From the NCBI GenBank assembly GCA_014163555.1, contig JACJGO010000001.1, positions 248,001 through 312,000 of the forward strand: a stretch of 64,000 nt of DNA, written 5' to 3'. Positions 1 to 11,912 of the stretch are shown here, in pieces; position 1 is the first letter of the stretch; the number at the start of each line of letters is the position of its first letter. The position numbers and the translations under genes are program-made. A model generated the notes under the pieces. It did no database searches, was not told where the DNA came from, and worked only from the letters and a program-made list of their open reading frames with translations. This DNA is from Flavisolibacter longurius (GTDB lineage: Bacteria > Bacteroidota > Bacteroidia > Chitinophagales > Chitinophagaceae).

Positions 1-1101
1 GCCGGCCACAAGCCCTATGCCCTGGTGGGCGGTGCTACCGGAATGGTGGGTGATCCCAGCTTTAAAAGCAGCGAACGGGTAATGCTGGGCGAAGAAGAAC
101 TGCAGAAAAACGTGGAAGGCATCCAAAAGCAATTGATGAAATACCTTGACTTCACCCCCGGGCCGACAGCGGCTGAAATGGTGAATAACTATGATTGGTT
201 TAAAGACATCAGCTTCCTGGATTTTATCCGCGATGTGGGCAAGCACATTACCGTGAACTACATGATGAGCAAGGACAGTGTTCGCAAGCGCATAGAGGGA
301 GAATCGGGTATTTCTTTCACGGAGTTTACTTACCAGTTGATACAGGGTTATGATTTTTACTGGCTCTACAAAAACAAAGGCTGCAAGCTGCAAATGGGTG
401 GCAGCGACCAGTGGGGTAACATTACAACGGGTACTGAAATCATTCGCCGCAAGGCCGGTGGTGAAGCCTTTGCTTTTACCTGTCCCCTGCTGACCAAAAG
501 CGATGGCGGAAAGTTTGGCAAGTCCGAAGGCGGTAATGTGTGGCTCGATCCGCAACGCACCACACCATATCAGTTTTACCAGTTCTGGGTGAATGCTGCC
601 GATGCTGACGCAGAAAAATGGATCAGGATCTTTACGTTTCTTCCCGCTGAAGAAATTGAGAGCCTGATTGCAGAACACCGACAGGATGCATCCAAAAGGG
701 TACTGCAAAAGCGCCTGGCGCAGGAAGTCACCGTTTTTGTACACGGTGAAGAAGAATACCGCAACGCTATTGAAACCACCGAAAAATTGTTTGCGCAGCA
801 AAACGCTTCCGCTGATTCACTGAGTGCTGAGGACCTTGAAGGCATGCAGGGTATCATTAAATTGCCCTATGCCTTAAATGCTTTGCAGGCTGGCGTTAAT
901 GTGGTGAACCTGGTAACGGAAACAGGCATTTTCCCTAGCAAAGGCGAAGCCCGAAAACTGATCCAGAACGGAGGGCTCAGCATCAACCGCGAGAAAGTTA
1001 CAGATGCCCAACTGCAGGTGGACAGCAGCCACTTACTTCACAACAAATACATTTTGTTGCAAAAAGGAAAGAAGAATTATTACCTGGTAATTGCGGAATA
1101 A
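1..1101 (+). CDS. tyrS: Tyrosine--tRNA ligase, 5'-truncated by window edge
   Basis: Class I aminoacyl-tRNA synthetase that charges tRNA-Tyr in the cytoplasm. The reading frame is open from base 1, so the N-terminus (including the HIGH-type motif) lies outside the window; the visible part begins [14 protein letters not shown]. Seen: the tyrosine-binding stretch [11 protein letters not shown], the KMSKS-type loop as KFGKSEG, and a C-terminal S4 RNA-binding domain ([15 protein letters not shown]). A hairpin terminator follows about 20 bases after the stop. Identification is secure; the true start cannot be seen. Confidence 0.97.
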   Translation, partial: AGHKPYALVGGATGMVGDPSFKSSERVMLGEEELQKNVEGIQKQLMKYLDFTPGPTAAEMVNNYDWFKDISFLDFIRDVGKHITVNYMMSKDSVRKRIEGESGISFTEFTYQLIQGYDFYWLYKNKGCKLQMGGSDQWGNITTGTEIIRRKAGGEAFAFTCPLLTKSDGGKFGKSEGGNVWLDPQRTTPYQFYQFWVNAADADAEKWIRIFTFLPAEEIESLIAEHRQDASKRVLQKRLAQEVTVFVHGEEEYRNAIETTEKLFAQQNASADSLSAEDLEGMQGIIKLPYALNALQAGVNVVNLVTETGIFPSKGEARKLIQNGGLSINREKVTDAQLQVDSSHLLHNKYILLQKGKKNYYLVIAE

Positions 1102-1116
1102 ATCAAGACAAAAGTT

Positions 1117-1157
1117 GAAAAGGGGAGCCCGGTAATTGCGTGGTTCCCCTTTTTATT
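1117..1157 (+). terminator. Rho-independent terminator of tyrS
   Basis: An AAGGGGAGCC arm pairs with GGTTCCCCTT (one mismatch) and is followed by a T-rich run. It lies just after tyrS and before the convergent aminotransferase gene. Confidence 0.7.
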
Positions 1158-1165
1158 TTCAGTTA

Positions 1166-2464
1166 TCAGGAAGCACCTCGGGCAAATGCCCGGATCCCTT
1201 CCACCAGTTTGTCCAACTGGTCAGTGGTAGTGTAAACGTTGGGTGTAATGCGAACGCCATGGATATTTTCCCACTCAATGCTAGTAGCGTGAATTTTATG
1301 CCGGTTGAAAAGAAAACTGTCCAGTTCACCCGGCTTTTTCCCTTCTACCGACACTAACCCGATGGCACAGCTCCAGGCCGGGTGCAGAGAGGTGTGCAAT
1401 TTCACCTTGGGCTCGTCTTTTACCTTTTCCATCCAGTAATTCTTAAGATAATGCAGCCGTTTCTGCTTGCGTTCACTGCCAATCATCTGGTGAAACTCTA
1501 TCGCCTTGCCAATGGCCTGTTCAATAAAAAACGGGCGGGTACCCAGGTGCTCAAACTTGCGAATATCATCCTTGAGCGGGTCATCGCTGGCAAACAGGGG
1601 ATATATGTTTTTAATCTTTTCTTTTTTTACATACAACAAACCGCTGCCGATGGGTGCATACAACCATTTGTGCAGGCTGGTGGCAAAATAATCCGCTCCC
1701 AGGTCGGGAATCGCAAACTGCAAATGCGCAAAACTATGGGCGCCGTCTACCAAAACTTCGATGCCTCGTTTATGGGCTTCATCCGCAATTTTACGCACAG
1801 GCAAAACCTGTCCATTCCAGTTAATGATATGCGTTATGTTCACCACCTTCGTCCGGGGTGAAAACGCAGAAACAAACTTCTTAACCAGGTAGGCTTCATT
1901 CTCCGAAGGCAATTCAAGGTTTACCCATACTACTTTAATCCCATCCCGCTTTTCCCGCTGCTTCCAGGCATTCACCACGTTGGGATAATCCTGCTTAGAA
2001 GCCACTACTTCATCCCCCGCTTGTAAGGGCAGGCCAAAGATCACCGTCTCCAAACCTTCTGAAGAATTTCGGTTGATGGCGATCTCCCCATCGCTGCAAC
2101 CGGCAAGGGTTGCAAGGTTTGTGCGCAGCGTTTCACGGCCCTGGTCAAGGATGCGCCACATAAAGTAGCTCGGCGCTTCGTTGCTGAAATCGTAATAACG
2201 CTTCATGGCATCCTGTACCGTTTTTGGCGCCGGCGAAACGCCCCCATTGTTCAGATTAATAAGAGAGGAAGTTACAGTGAACGATTGTTGAATAAAATAC
2301 CAAAAGTCCTCGTCACTAGCCAGTTCATCAGGTGGAATGGAAGCCGCCTGTCGCAAGGCTTTTTCCAGGTTGCGGCTCCAGGCCGGCTGAAAAAGCCCGG
2401 AGACCAGGGCAAAAGCGGAAGCAGCTCCGGCTTTTTGCAGAAAGTTTCTACGGTTGAACGGCAT
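1166..2464 (-). CDS. Tat-exported class V aminotransferase-like protein
   Basis: PLP-dependent fold type I enzyme of the class V (isopenicillin-N epimerase/cysteine desulfurase-like) group; substrate unknown. The ATG at 2464 is preferred over one 39 bases upstream because it puts a twin-arginine signal (NRRNFLQKAG then a hydrophobic stretch to about residue 30) at the N-terminus. Visible PLP features in the 432-residue product are the Asp of VDGAHS (about residue 240) and the Lys of TSLHKW (about 266), expected to form the Schiff base. The twin-Arg leader implies export with cofactor bound. It stands alone between terminators. The family is clear, the reaction is not. Confidence 0.85.
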   Translation of the reverse strand: MPFNRRNFLQKAGAASAFALVSGLFQPAWSRNLEKALRQAASIPPDELASDEDFWYFIQQSFTVTSSLINLNNGGVSPAPKTVQDAMKRYYDFSNEAPSYFMWRILDQGRETLRTNLATLAGCSDGEIAINRNSSEGLETVIFGLPLQAGDEVVASKQDYPNVVNAWKQREKRDGIKVVWVNLELPSENEAYLVKKFVSAFSPRTKVVNITHIINWNGQVLPVRKIADEAHKRGIEVLVDGAHSFAHLQFAIPDLGADYFATSLHKWLYAPIGSGLLYVKKEKIKNIYPLFASDDPLKDDIRKFEHLGTRPFFIEQAIGKAIEFHQMIGSERKQKRLHYLKNYWMEKVKDEPKVKLHTSLHPAWSCAIGLVSVEGKKPGELDSFLFNRHKIHATSIEWENIHGVRITPNVYTTTDQLDKLVEGIRAFARGAS

Positions 2465-2518
2465 GAAACGCACAATTTTTATAAATGTAGGAAGAAGGCG
2501 CAAGAAGGGCAGTTAAAA

Positions 2519-2545
2519 AAAATGCCGCACCGGCGGCATTTTCAT
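2519..2545 (-). terminator. Hairpin terminator after small hydrophilic gene
   Basis: Perfect 8-bp stem AATGCCGC/GCGGCATT with a 4-base loop, flanked by A and T runs, so it may work in both directions. It lies between the 3' end of the small gene at 2568 and the start of the aminotransferase-like gene. Confidence 0.7.
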
Positions 2546-2567
2546 CTTTTAAAAAAGACAACTGTGG

Positions 2568-2771
2568 TTACCTGTCGCCTTCCCTGTTTGACTTTTCCTG
2601 GTTGCGGGCCGATGATTTTTCCTGGTTGGGAATGCCACGGCTATCCTCTTCTCTTATCTGCGGATAGTGCAGGTCATCGCCATGTGGCGTCGGCTGATCT
2701 TCATTACCCTGCGTACCAATGGTTACTCCCTGGCTTTGCTGCTGACTTTCCTGCTGTTTACTTTTCGACAT
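2568..2771 (-). CDS. Small hydrophilic Q/S-rich protein, unknown
   Basis: A 67-residue product starting MSKSKQQESQQQ when the ATG at 2771 is used; a 90-residue version from 2840 is possible. It is very rich in Gln, Ser, Glu and Arg, has no hydrophobic segment and no recognisable domain, and is probably disordered. A terminator lies downstream. Small proteins of this composition (SKQQESQQQ... NQEKS) are common in Bacteroidota and have no assigned role. No function is proposed. Confidence 0.5.
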   Translation of the reverse strand: MSKSKQQESQQQSQGVTIGTQGNEDQPTPHGDDLHYPQIREEDSRGIPNQEKSSARNQEKSNREGDR

Positions 2772-2881
2772 AAAAAACAATTTTTCAGTGAACCGATCGG
2801 ATATACGTTTACTATAGTCAACAAGAATATTGCCATTCACTGAAATACGTTTAGTTTATTGAGAAGTCCAAAGGCAGGCAG

Positions 2882-4501
2882 CTACCTACTGGCCGCCTTT
2901 TCCAGATAAAGATACCGGCCCCGGTTTTGCTCCGGATGCAACTGCGATTTTACATTGATATGCATAACCGGTACATCGGCCGACTGGTTGGCAACTTTCC
3001 ATTGCGGCAACCCGGGCCCGTTTGGATTTCCGTTTTTGATAAAGTTGACAAAATAGCCCTGCAGTGTACGGGAAACTTTATAGTCCTCTTCCGTCCAGGC
3101 AAATACTTTATTGGTAGAAAGATTGCCCATGGCGTATTCAATCTCGGCCGAATGCACTGCCCCTTTTGCCGGCGGCTGTGGTTGTCCACCTCTTTGCACG
3201 CCACCTGCCAGCCCGGGACTAGCATCACCCATTTCCGGCACCATAGGAGGCCGTGGCTTTTCGTACAGGTACCGAAACACCGCCTGCCCGCTCGTTTTTC
3301 CATGCAGTTCCGCCCAGCGCCAGGTACTAAACGAGATAAACCGGTCGCCGGCCAGGTCGGTGGCTACCTGCTCCACCTCGGCATCGGTGGCAGGGTTATA
3401 CCATTTCAGTACCTCACTGGCTTCGGTGCCATATAAACGCCTGACAGCTTTTTCAAAATTTTCTTTTGTGGGTTTGTCATTTCCCAGTACAGCCTTGTAA
3501 TTCATCTCCTCGTTATTCCAGCCCACCAGCAGGGGCACTTTTGCCTGTTGGCCATCAGCAAAAACCCTGGCCGGATCTTCGGGGAAAAACAAGCCGTCGA
3601 TAGTGCGGGGAAAACGAAATAGGCCAAATCGTGCCGAAGCGCTCAGAATCGAATCGGCAGAAAGTGATCGCAGTTCTGCCAGTGATTTTGCACCGATGAT
3701 TTTGGCAAACTCCTCTCCCACTTTTTCGCCCTCTGCCAGCGGCACGGCCGGCAATGCACCCAGGATGGAACCGCTTTCGCCAATGGCACCGGCGATTAAG
3801 TCTTTTGCCAGGGGCGAGGCCATTTGCGCACTGACAGCAATGGATCCTGCCGACTCACCGGCGATGGTTACCCGGGCCGGGTCACCGCCAAAAGCCGCAA
3901 TATTTTCTTTGACCCATTGCAGCGCCGCAGCCTGGTCCAACAAGCCATAATTTCCGGAGGCATTCCGACCGGATTCTTTCGACAATTCCGGGTGCGCCAT
4001 GAAACCGAATACGCCTAACCGGTAGTTCACAGTCAGGGCAACAATTCCTTTCGTAGCCATGCTTTCGCCGTCGTACCGCGGCTCGGAGCCGTCACCGGCC
4101 ACAAAGCCACCGCCGTAGAAATAAACCAGCACAGGCAAGAGCGTTTTTCCTTTTGTAGCCGGTGCCCACACATTCAGGTAAAGACAGTTTTCGCTCACGC
4201 CATCAGACCGAAAATTCATGTCGCCAAAAATTGGGGTCTGCATCGCCCGGGGACCAAACTTTTCGGCCTTTAATATGCCTGTCCAGGCCTGAACAGGCTG
4301 CGGTGCTTTCCACCGCAGGTCTCCAATAGGCGGAGCGGCAAACGGAATGCCTTTAAAGGAGCGAATGCCGGATTTTTCCAGCACACCTTCTACGATGCCC
4401 CTGTCTGTTTTTACCCGTAGTCTCGACGCGTCTTTCTGTTGTGCCCACAATGCAAAAACGGCAAAAAAGCCTGCGAAAAAGAGTACGATTGTCTTACCCA
4501 T
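2882..4501 (-). CDS. Secreted type B carboxylesterase
   Basis: Alpha/beta-hydrolase of the carboxylesterase/para-nitrobenzyl esterase family, which hydrolyses ester bonds; substrate unknown. The ATG at 4501 gives 539 residues with a Sec signal (GKTIVLFFAGFFAVFALWAQQ); the upstream ATG at 4525 would only lengthen the n-region. Seen: the nucleophile elbow GESAGS with Ser at about residue 217, the conserved block SENCLYLNVW, and an oxyanion-loop segment YFYGGGF where the usual His is Tyr. The length is normal for the family. It is monocistronic by spacing. Confidence 0.9.
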   Translation of the reverse strand: MGKTIVLFFAGFFAVFALWAQQKDASRLRVKTDRGIVEGVLEKSGIRSFKGIPFAAPPIGDLRWKAPQPVQAWTGILKAEKFGPRAMQTPIFGDMNFRSDGVSENCLYLNVWAPATKGKTLLPVLVYFYGGGFVAGDGSEPRYDGESMATKGIVALTVNYRLGVFGFMAHPELSKESGRNASGNYGLLDQAAALQWVKENIAAFGGDPARVTIAGESAGSIAVSAQMASPLAKDLIAGAIGESGSILGALPAVPLAEGEKVGEEFAKIIGAKSLAELRSLSADSILSASARFGLFRFPRTIDGLFFPEDPARVFADGQQAKVPLLVGWNNEEMNYKAVLGNDKPTKENFEKAVRRLYGTEASEVLKWYNPATDAEVEQVATDLAGDRFISFSTWRWAELHGKTSGQAVFRYLYEKPRPPMVPEMGDASPGLAGGVQRGGQPQPPAKGAVHSAEIEYAMGNLSTNKVFAWTEEDYKVSRTLQGYFVNFIKNGNPNGPGLPQWKVANQSADVPVMHINVKSQLHPEQNRGRYLYLEKAASR

Positions 4502-4722
4502 AATTTCCCGATTAGAAAGACACAAAATAGGAAAAGCCGGTAAAATGGCTTTCGCCTTTCTTTATATGAAGATTGACTTCGGTAAGGGCAATAGAGGTCC
4601 ACCCCTGTTTATTTCCAAAACAGGCAAAGGCAAAACAAACGTTGTTAGGGCAAGCAAACCAGGGAAAAAGCACCAGAATGAGACAGCCAGGATTTATAGC
4701 TGAGGGTGCATTTTACAAAGAG

Positions 4723-4772
4723 CAGAACAACAGGAAACTGGTATGCTTATCGCATTGCCTCCTGTTGTTCTG
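4723..4772 (-). terminator. 12-bp inverted repeat downstream of CBM48-like gene
   Basis: CAGAACAACAGG (4723-4734) and CCTGTTGTTCTG (4761-4772) are perfect inverted repeats around a 26-base loop, 27 bases after the stop of the minus-strand gene at 4800. It lacks a good T tract on the minus strand, so it may be a transcript-end stabiliser rather than a classical terminator. Confidence 0.45.
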
Positions 4773-4799
4773 TTAATATAAAATTGAGGGGAAACCAGC

Positions 4800-5099
4800 T
4801 TACAGAACGATAACGCTGTTGCTGGTACCAAATTCGTTTTTCTTTTGTTTATCAGCTTCCGGCTCGTTCAACCACTCAGATTCATTTACCAGGTACTTGA
4901 ACTCGTGTACGGATTCTTTGGGAAGGGAAACTTCTGCTGTAAAGGTTCCATCTTTTTTCTTGCTCATGGTGATCAGGTTTTTCCAGTCGCTGTTCAAACC
5001 GGCAATGGCTACTGTCTCTACGGCTTCGGCATTCTCAGGTTTCAAGGTGAATTTTACTTTACAGTAATCTTTTGTCTTGAAATATGTTTTTTGGATCAT
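4800..5099 (-). CDS. Stand-alone CBM48/AMPK-type glycogen-binding-like domain
   Basis: A 99-residue cytoplasmic protein made of a single early-set/isoamylase-N-type beta-sandwich. The recognisable pattern is CKVKFTL, VAIAGLNSDW, a loop KKKDGTFTAEVSL and VHEFKYLVNESEW, which follows the glycogen-binding/CBM48 fold (the N-x-W and F-K-Y-x-V positions). There is no catalytic domain attached and no signal peptide. It may bind alpha-glucan or serve as a small adaptor; no sugar enzyme is adjacent (the trehalose synthase lies 22 kb away). Confidence 0.7.
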   Translation of the reverse strand: MIQKTYFKTKDYCKVKFTLKPENAEAVETVAIAGLNSDWKNLITMSKKKDGTFTAEVSLPKESVHEFKYLVNESEWLNEPEADKQKKNEFGTSNSVIVL

Positions 5100-5362
5100 T
5101 TTGATGAATAATTTGGTTCTTAATACAAATTAAAGAAAAAGGTAACCCTTGACAAGCGGCCTTTGCCGTATTGTCAGCGATCAACACTTGGCCAGAGTTT
5201 TCAATATATCAGTGACGAAAAATTGTTTTTAAACAGGAAAATCAGGCCAGCAGCAGATTTTCAGCTTGCTAGCAGGATTAGTTCTCCTGTCAAGATTGCA
5301 CTCTTATCAATTTGTTAAACGGGCTGAAGAGAGGTGTGTGAAGGATTGCAGCCAGGTTTTTA
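5100..5362. other. Non-coding gap
   Basis: About 260 bases between two minus-strand genes. No gene, RNA or convincing hairpin was seen. It presumably carries the terminator of the small membrane gene at 5363 and the promoter of the CBM48-like gene. Confidence 0.4.
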
Positions 5363-5560
5363 TCAGCGTTCCATGAACCGGCGAAAGCCGTCATAGGTCA
5401 CCACCTTATACGCCAGCCACACAATACCAATTACCTTCAGTAAGGTAGCGAGAATGAACAAAACCTGCCCCTCACTGCGGTGCATGATCCGCGACAGCGA
5501 ACCAATGTATTCCAGACAAAAACCGAGGGCAATCAAAAGGATGGTGTGCTTTGCTTTCAT
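5363..5560 (-). CDS. Small two-helix membrane protein, unknown
   Basis: A 65-residue product from the ATG at 5560 (a TTG three codons upstream is also open). Two hydrophobic helices (TILLIALGFCLEYIGSL and VLFILATLLKVIGIVWLAYKVV) are separated by a short polar loop, and the end is basic (FRRFMER). It resembles the small GldL-N-like or transporter-associated membrane proteins found throughout Bacteroidota, but I cannot assign a family. Confidence 0.6.
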   Translation of the reverse strand: MKAKHTILLIALGFCLEYIGSLSRIMHRSEGQVLFILATLLKVIGIVWLAYKVVTYDGFRRFMER

Positions 5561-5713
5561 GAACGTCAAAATCGGCTTAAAGATAATTGCCGTTCACGTT
5601 TTGGCTTACTAGATAAGCAAGATTATCCCAGCCATCCCTGTTTAATGGATTTGATTTGAAACGATCAGTTTCTCCCTCAACTTCAATGTAAATGGGAAAA
5701 CGCTTAGCGGAAC

Positions 5714-7126
5714 TTAACCCGTTATCGTGCTGTCTTCGTTTTTACCCGGTACTATAATGCGGGTTTCCTTGCCGGAGATAACAGATGCCAGGGCGGCATC
5801 AGGCACCGGTGATTCTTTTTTAAACGACTGCTTTTCTCCATACGTCAGGCTGCGCCAAACCCATTCGAGCGGACCAAAGCGATAATACCGGAGCCAGACA
5901 TTGCTGAAAATGATCTGAACCACCCAAACGGCAGCCACTACGTAATAAGTTTCGTATCGCTGCAACTTTCCATACAACCCAAAACCTACTCCATAAAAAA
6001 CGAGCCCGCAAAAAACAGATTGCATCAGGTAATTGGTGAATGCCATTTGCCCAACCCCGGCCAGCCAGCGCCACAGCATTTTCAAAACCCCTGCTTTAAA
6101 AAGCAGGATCACCAGGCTGAGATGCCCAAGGGCCAGAGCGGTTCTTCTTATCTGGTAAAAGTTGACGCCAAAGCGTTCAAACAATAGCGAACTGTCGAAA
6201 CGAACGACTACTGCTGTAGAATGCTCCCAATAGCTTAAGGGCAGCCCTACACCATAACAAAGCAAAACCATCCAAAGGTAAAAACGGCGGCTTCGTTGTC
6301 CAGTAATCACACCCCATTTAAACAGGGCCATGCCCAGAAAAAACATAGACATGGCATCAAAAAACCGACTGTGATACAAGGCTTTGCTTTGCAGCATGGC
6401 GTTGATTCCACTGAAGTAGGCCATAAGGCCGAAATAAGACCCACTGGAAACAGTCTCCGTCTCCTTTATGGCTTCTTTTTGTTTGTTTTCGGGCCTGGAT
6501 CGATCCTGATAACCCAGCCATTTTTCTTTTGCTTCTTTTTGCTTTTCACTGAGTATTTGCTTGTTTTTTTCCAGCAACAGGGCCTTCTCTCCTTCTACCC
6601 GCGTTGAATGCGACTGGTACATGCGATAGGTTCCCTGCATGGTGGCGAACAACAAAAATGCAAGAGAAAACAGCAACAGGAATTTTGGTTTCATCTTCCG
6701 GAAGGGAAACAGGAACAACCCGCAGATGGCATAGGTATATAAAATGTCGCCGGGCCAAAGCAGCACAAAGGCATTGATCAGCCCAAACAAAAAAAGCCAG
6801 AGCAGGCGGCGGTAATAAATATCGGCTGGATTTATGTCACTGCTTTTATTTTCCAGTTTCGTCAGCAGCAAAATGGCCCCGGCGCCAAACAGCATCGAAA
6901 AAGTAGCCCGCATGGTTCCTTCAAAAAGCCCGTTTACCACCCACCAGGTATAAAAATTAGGACCGCTGTATTCGCCCCAAACATTCAGGTTTTCGGCTGC
7001 CACTTCCGGGGTAGAGAAGTAAGGAATGTTCATCAGCAAAATACCCAGCAGGGCCATGCCCCGAAGAGTATCAATCACCTGAATGCGTTGCGCCGGTTGC
7101 ACGGGAACAGAAAGCGGTTGGTTCAT
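5714..7126 (-). CDS. DUF418 family multi-pass membrane protein
   Basis: A 470-residue integral membrane protein of the DUF418 (YeiB-like) family, related to membrane acyltransferases. Seen: the family start RIQVIDTLRGMALLGILLMN, the PxFYTWWxxxxLFEGTMRATFSMLFGAGA block, and the C-terminal DUF418 domain ending in LRYYRFGPLEWVWRSLTYG. About ten hydrophobic helices are interrupted by a charged cytoplasmic-type loop (LLEKNKQILSEKQKEAKEKW). The function of the family is unsettled. It appears monocistronic. Confidence 0.88.
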   Translation of the reverse strand: MNQPLSVPVQPAQRIQVIDTLRGMALLGILLMNIPYFSTPEVAAENLNVWGEYSGPNFYTWWVVNGLFEGTMRATFSMLFGAGAILLLTKLENKSSDINPADIYYRRLLWLFLFGLINAFVLLWPGDILYTYAICGLFLFPFRKMKPKFLLLFSLAFLLFATMQGTYRMYQSHSTRVEGEKALLLEKNKQILSEKQKEAKEKWLGYQDRSRPENKQKEAIKETETVSSGSYFGLMAYFSGINAMLQSKALYHSRFFDAMSMFFLGMALFKWGVITGQRSRRFYLWMVLLCYGVGLPLSYWEHSTAVVVRFDSSLLFERFGVNFYQIRRTALALGHLSLVILLFKAGVLKMLWRWLAGVGQMAFTNYLMQSVFCGLVFYGVGFGLYGKLQRYETYYVVAAVWVVQIIFSNVWLRYYRFGPLEWVWRSLTYGEKQSFKKESPVPDAALASVISGKETRIIVPGKNEDSTITG

Positions 7127-7226
7127 ACGTTTGGTATAAAAAAGTAAATGGACAGAGAGGAAAGTTAGAGATTATTAGCATATAAATTATACCACATATG
7201 AGTGATGGAGCCATTGGAGAATAATA

Positions 7227-7255
7227 AAAGGCAAGCCTTAAGACTTGCCTTTTTC
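7227..7255 (-). terminator. Terminator of the TonB-C-like protein gene
   Basis: AAAGGCAAG/CTTGCCTTT stem with an 8-base loop and flanking A and T runs, about 25 bases past the stop of the minus-strand gene at 7278. Confidence 0.7.
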
Positions 7256-7277
7256 AAGAATTTATGATCGAATCCTG

Positions 7278-8006
7278 CTATTCTTTCACCAGTGTAAAAT
7301 TGTATTTTTTGTTCACCTTGCGGGCCTTGCCACTGCTGGATAGAACCGGGTTCAGCTTGGGTGTTTCCAGTGCCAGCCTTTCCTTTATTTGCTTTTGCAT
7401 AAAGTCGTTTTCCGGCGATACAAAAACATCGGTGATGTTTAACTGGCCATCGGTTTCAATGGCATAGGAAACCAGTACATAATAGCTGCCGTCTTTTACT
7501 TTTTTTGACGAAAGCACTTCGGATTTCAACGTGGTAATAATTCCTTCCATATATGCTTTTAGCAGCGCATTGTTATCTTTTGGATCAACAGCTTTTTCTG
7601 CCGGCGCTTCGCCTTCATTTGGTTCTTCGGCAGTTTCACTGGGCGCTGCGGTAGCACTGTTTTGTGAAACGGAACTGGAGGCAACCGGCTTGTTGTCAGC
7701 CAAGCCTGCGCTCATTGCCGAATCGGTGGGCAAAGCCGTTGTAACAACGGTTCCCGAATCAGCCAGGCGGGCAGAATCAGCTGCCAGCACCGCCAGTGCT
7801 TTTGTTACCGAATCGGCCCGAAGCGAGTCTATTATTTTCTGTTCGGATTCCCGCTTTTCTGCTTCCAGTTTGGCCAGGTCATCGCCTTTACGGACAACAG
7901 TACCCGGCTGGTTTTTCAGCTTGCCGCCATACAGGGCATCTTTCAGCGACTGGGCATCGGCAAAGAGGGAACTTATCAGGAGGAGGAGGAGAATTCCTTT
8001 TTTCAT
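7278..8006 (-). CDS. Secreted protein with TonB-C-like C-terminus
   Basis: A 242-residue exported protein with a Sec signal MKKGILLLLLISSLFADAQ. The middle is a low-complexity Ala/Ser/Asp/Glu linker (residues about 60-140). The last 100 residues have the layout of a TonB C-terminal domain (ALLKAYMEGIITTLK, YAIETDGQLNITDVFVSPEN, LETPKLNPVLSSSGKARKVNKKYNFTLV). There is no N-terminal anchor helix, so it is probably a periplasmic or envelope TonB-like protein rather than an energy transducer. A terminator follows. Confidence 0.65.
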   Translation of the reverse strand: MKKGILLLLLISSLFADAQSLKDALYGGKLKNQPGTVVRKGDDLAKLEAEKRESEQKIIDSLRADSVTKALAVLAADSARLADSGTVVTTALPTDSAMSAGLADNKPVASSSVSQNSATAAPSETAEEPNEGEAPAEKAVDPKDNNALLKAYMEGIITTLKSEVLSSKKVKDGSYYVLVSYAIETDGQLNITDVFVSPENDFMQKQIKERLALETPKLNPVLSSSGKARKVNKKYNFTLVKE

Positions 8007-8129
8007 ATGCGTTTGCGTGTTTTTGGAAAGTTAAGGAGTGAATGTGTTACGGTGTTCTTAAATCATCCAGCACCGAAGGAGCAAAAAACAAGCCTGAATT
8101 CACACCTTCCTTGCTGCTGATTACAACGT

Positions 8130-8160
8130 AAAAAGCCCCGCTTTGTTGCGGGGCTCCTTT
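8130..8160 (-). terminator. Terminator of clpB
   Basis: AGCCCCGC/GCGGGGCT stem with the loop TTTGTT, followed on the minus strand by a T run, about 25 bases after the clpB stop. Confidence 0.8.
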
Positions 8161-8183
8161 TATTCTTCAAAACACATCGTCTA

Positions 8184-10799
<2,616 letters not shown>

Positions 10800-10868
10800 A
10801 CAATTAACGTTATTTGAGTTCGTTGTATCAATTATCAAACCACAGTCCATCCTAAATTTACCGTAATT

Positions 10869-11912
10869 ATGTCAGCTATTTTCAAGAAGAACTGCCTCAA
10901 AGCCAGTCTGGTAGCGGTTTTCATGCTATTTCTTCAGGCGGCCTTCACCCAGGGTTCATTTTCAGCACTGGACCAGGCACTGGAGGAAAACAAAAAGCTT
11001 CTGGGAAAGGACGTGAGTGTAGTAGTAGCCAATCCTGATACGGTTTTATACCAGAAAAATATCGGCGATGTACAACCGAAAACACCTTTCCCGATCGGCG
11101 CCAGCAGCCAGTGGCTGACCACGGCCCTGATTATGCAATTGGTGGATGAAGGAAAGGTGTCGCTGGACGATAAAATCAGTAACTACCTGCCCATCTTTGA
11201 CAGTTACCGGAAGGGATACATTACAATCCGCATGTGTCTTTCACACCAGACCGGTATTGGAAGGGATGGTTTTAAAGTAGCTTCTCTCCTGGAGAAAACG
11301 CGGTACAATACACTGGAGGAAGCGGTACCGGACATTGCCAAAAAAGACATCCATGCCAATGCGGGAGAACAGTTTCGCTTTAGCAATTTTGGAATGGTCA
11401 TCGTGGCCCGCATTGCCGAAATCGTTACCAAAAAACGCTTTGAGCAATTGATGCGCACCAAAATCTTTGTGCCGCTGGGCATGCGCAATACAACTTTTGT
11501 TACCGATGACGGATCAGCACCCAATCCCGGCAATGGCGCCAAATCCACGGCTGCCGATTACACGAAATTCCTGCAGATGCTGCTCAATGGAGGAAAAGCC
11601 GGCGGCAAACAAATCCTGAGCGAAGCAGCCGTGCAGGAAATGCGCAAAGTGCAAATCAGGACCGAACAGATTTCCCAATTGCCTCTGACCACACAAGGGT
11701 TTACATTTTCCTTAGGAAGTTGGGCAGTAGATAACAATACAGCACCCGGAAGTGCGGCCACTGTTTTAACCCTTCCCAATTTTGAAGGAGCCTGGCCGAT
11801 GATTGACTTTTCCCGCAAAGTTACCCTGGTGGTGCTGGCAAAAGGCTTTTCGGGTGACCAACGTCCTGAGCCCTATTTCAATCTGAAAAACATTGTAGAC
11901 AAGCAGCGGTAG
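10869..11912 (+). CDS. Beta-lactamase-fold protein lacking all three catalytic residues
   Basis: A 347-residue exported protein (signal peptide to about residue 28) with the fold of class C beta-lactamase/penicillin-binding serine hydrolases: the D-x-x-L-x-x LVDEGKVSLDDKISNYLP block, ITIRMCLSHQTGIG, and IFVPLGMRNTTF all align with the family. The S-x-x-K motif, normally IGSxxK, reads IGASSQ (Ser to Ala at 78, Lys to Gln at 81). The Tyr of the Y-x-N motif is Phe (FSN, residues 171-173), and no H-x-G motif is visible near the C-terminus. It is therefore probably a non-enzymatic binding or scaffold protein. The frame is intact, arguing against simple decay. A heptamer repeat array begins right after the stop codon. 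Confidence 0.85.
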   Translation: MSAIFKKNCLKASLVAVFMLFLQAAFTQGSFSALDQALEENKKLLGKDVSVVVANPDTVLYQKNIGDVQPKTPFPIGASSQWLTTALIMQLVDEGKVSLDDKISNYLPIFDSYRKGYITIRMCLSHQTGIGRDGFKVASLLEKTRYNTLEEAVPDIAKKDIHANAGEQFRFSNFGMVIVARIAEIVTKKRFEQLMRTKIFVPLGMRNTTFVTDDGSAPNPGNGAKSTAADYTKFLQMLLNGGKAGGKQILSEAAVQEMRKVQIRTEQISQLPLTTQGFTFSLGSWAVDNNTAPGSAATVLTLPNFEGAWPMIDFSRKVTLVVLAKGFSGDQRPEPYFNLKNIVDKQR

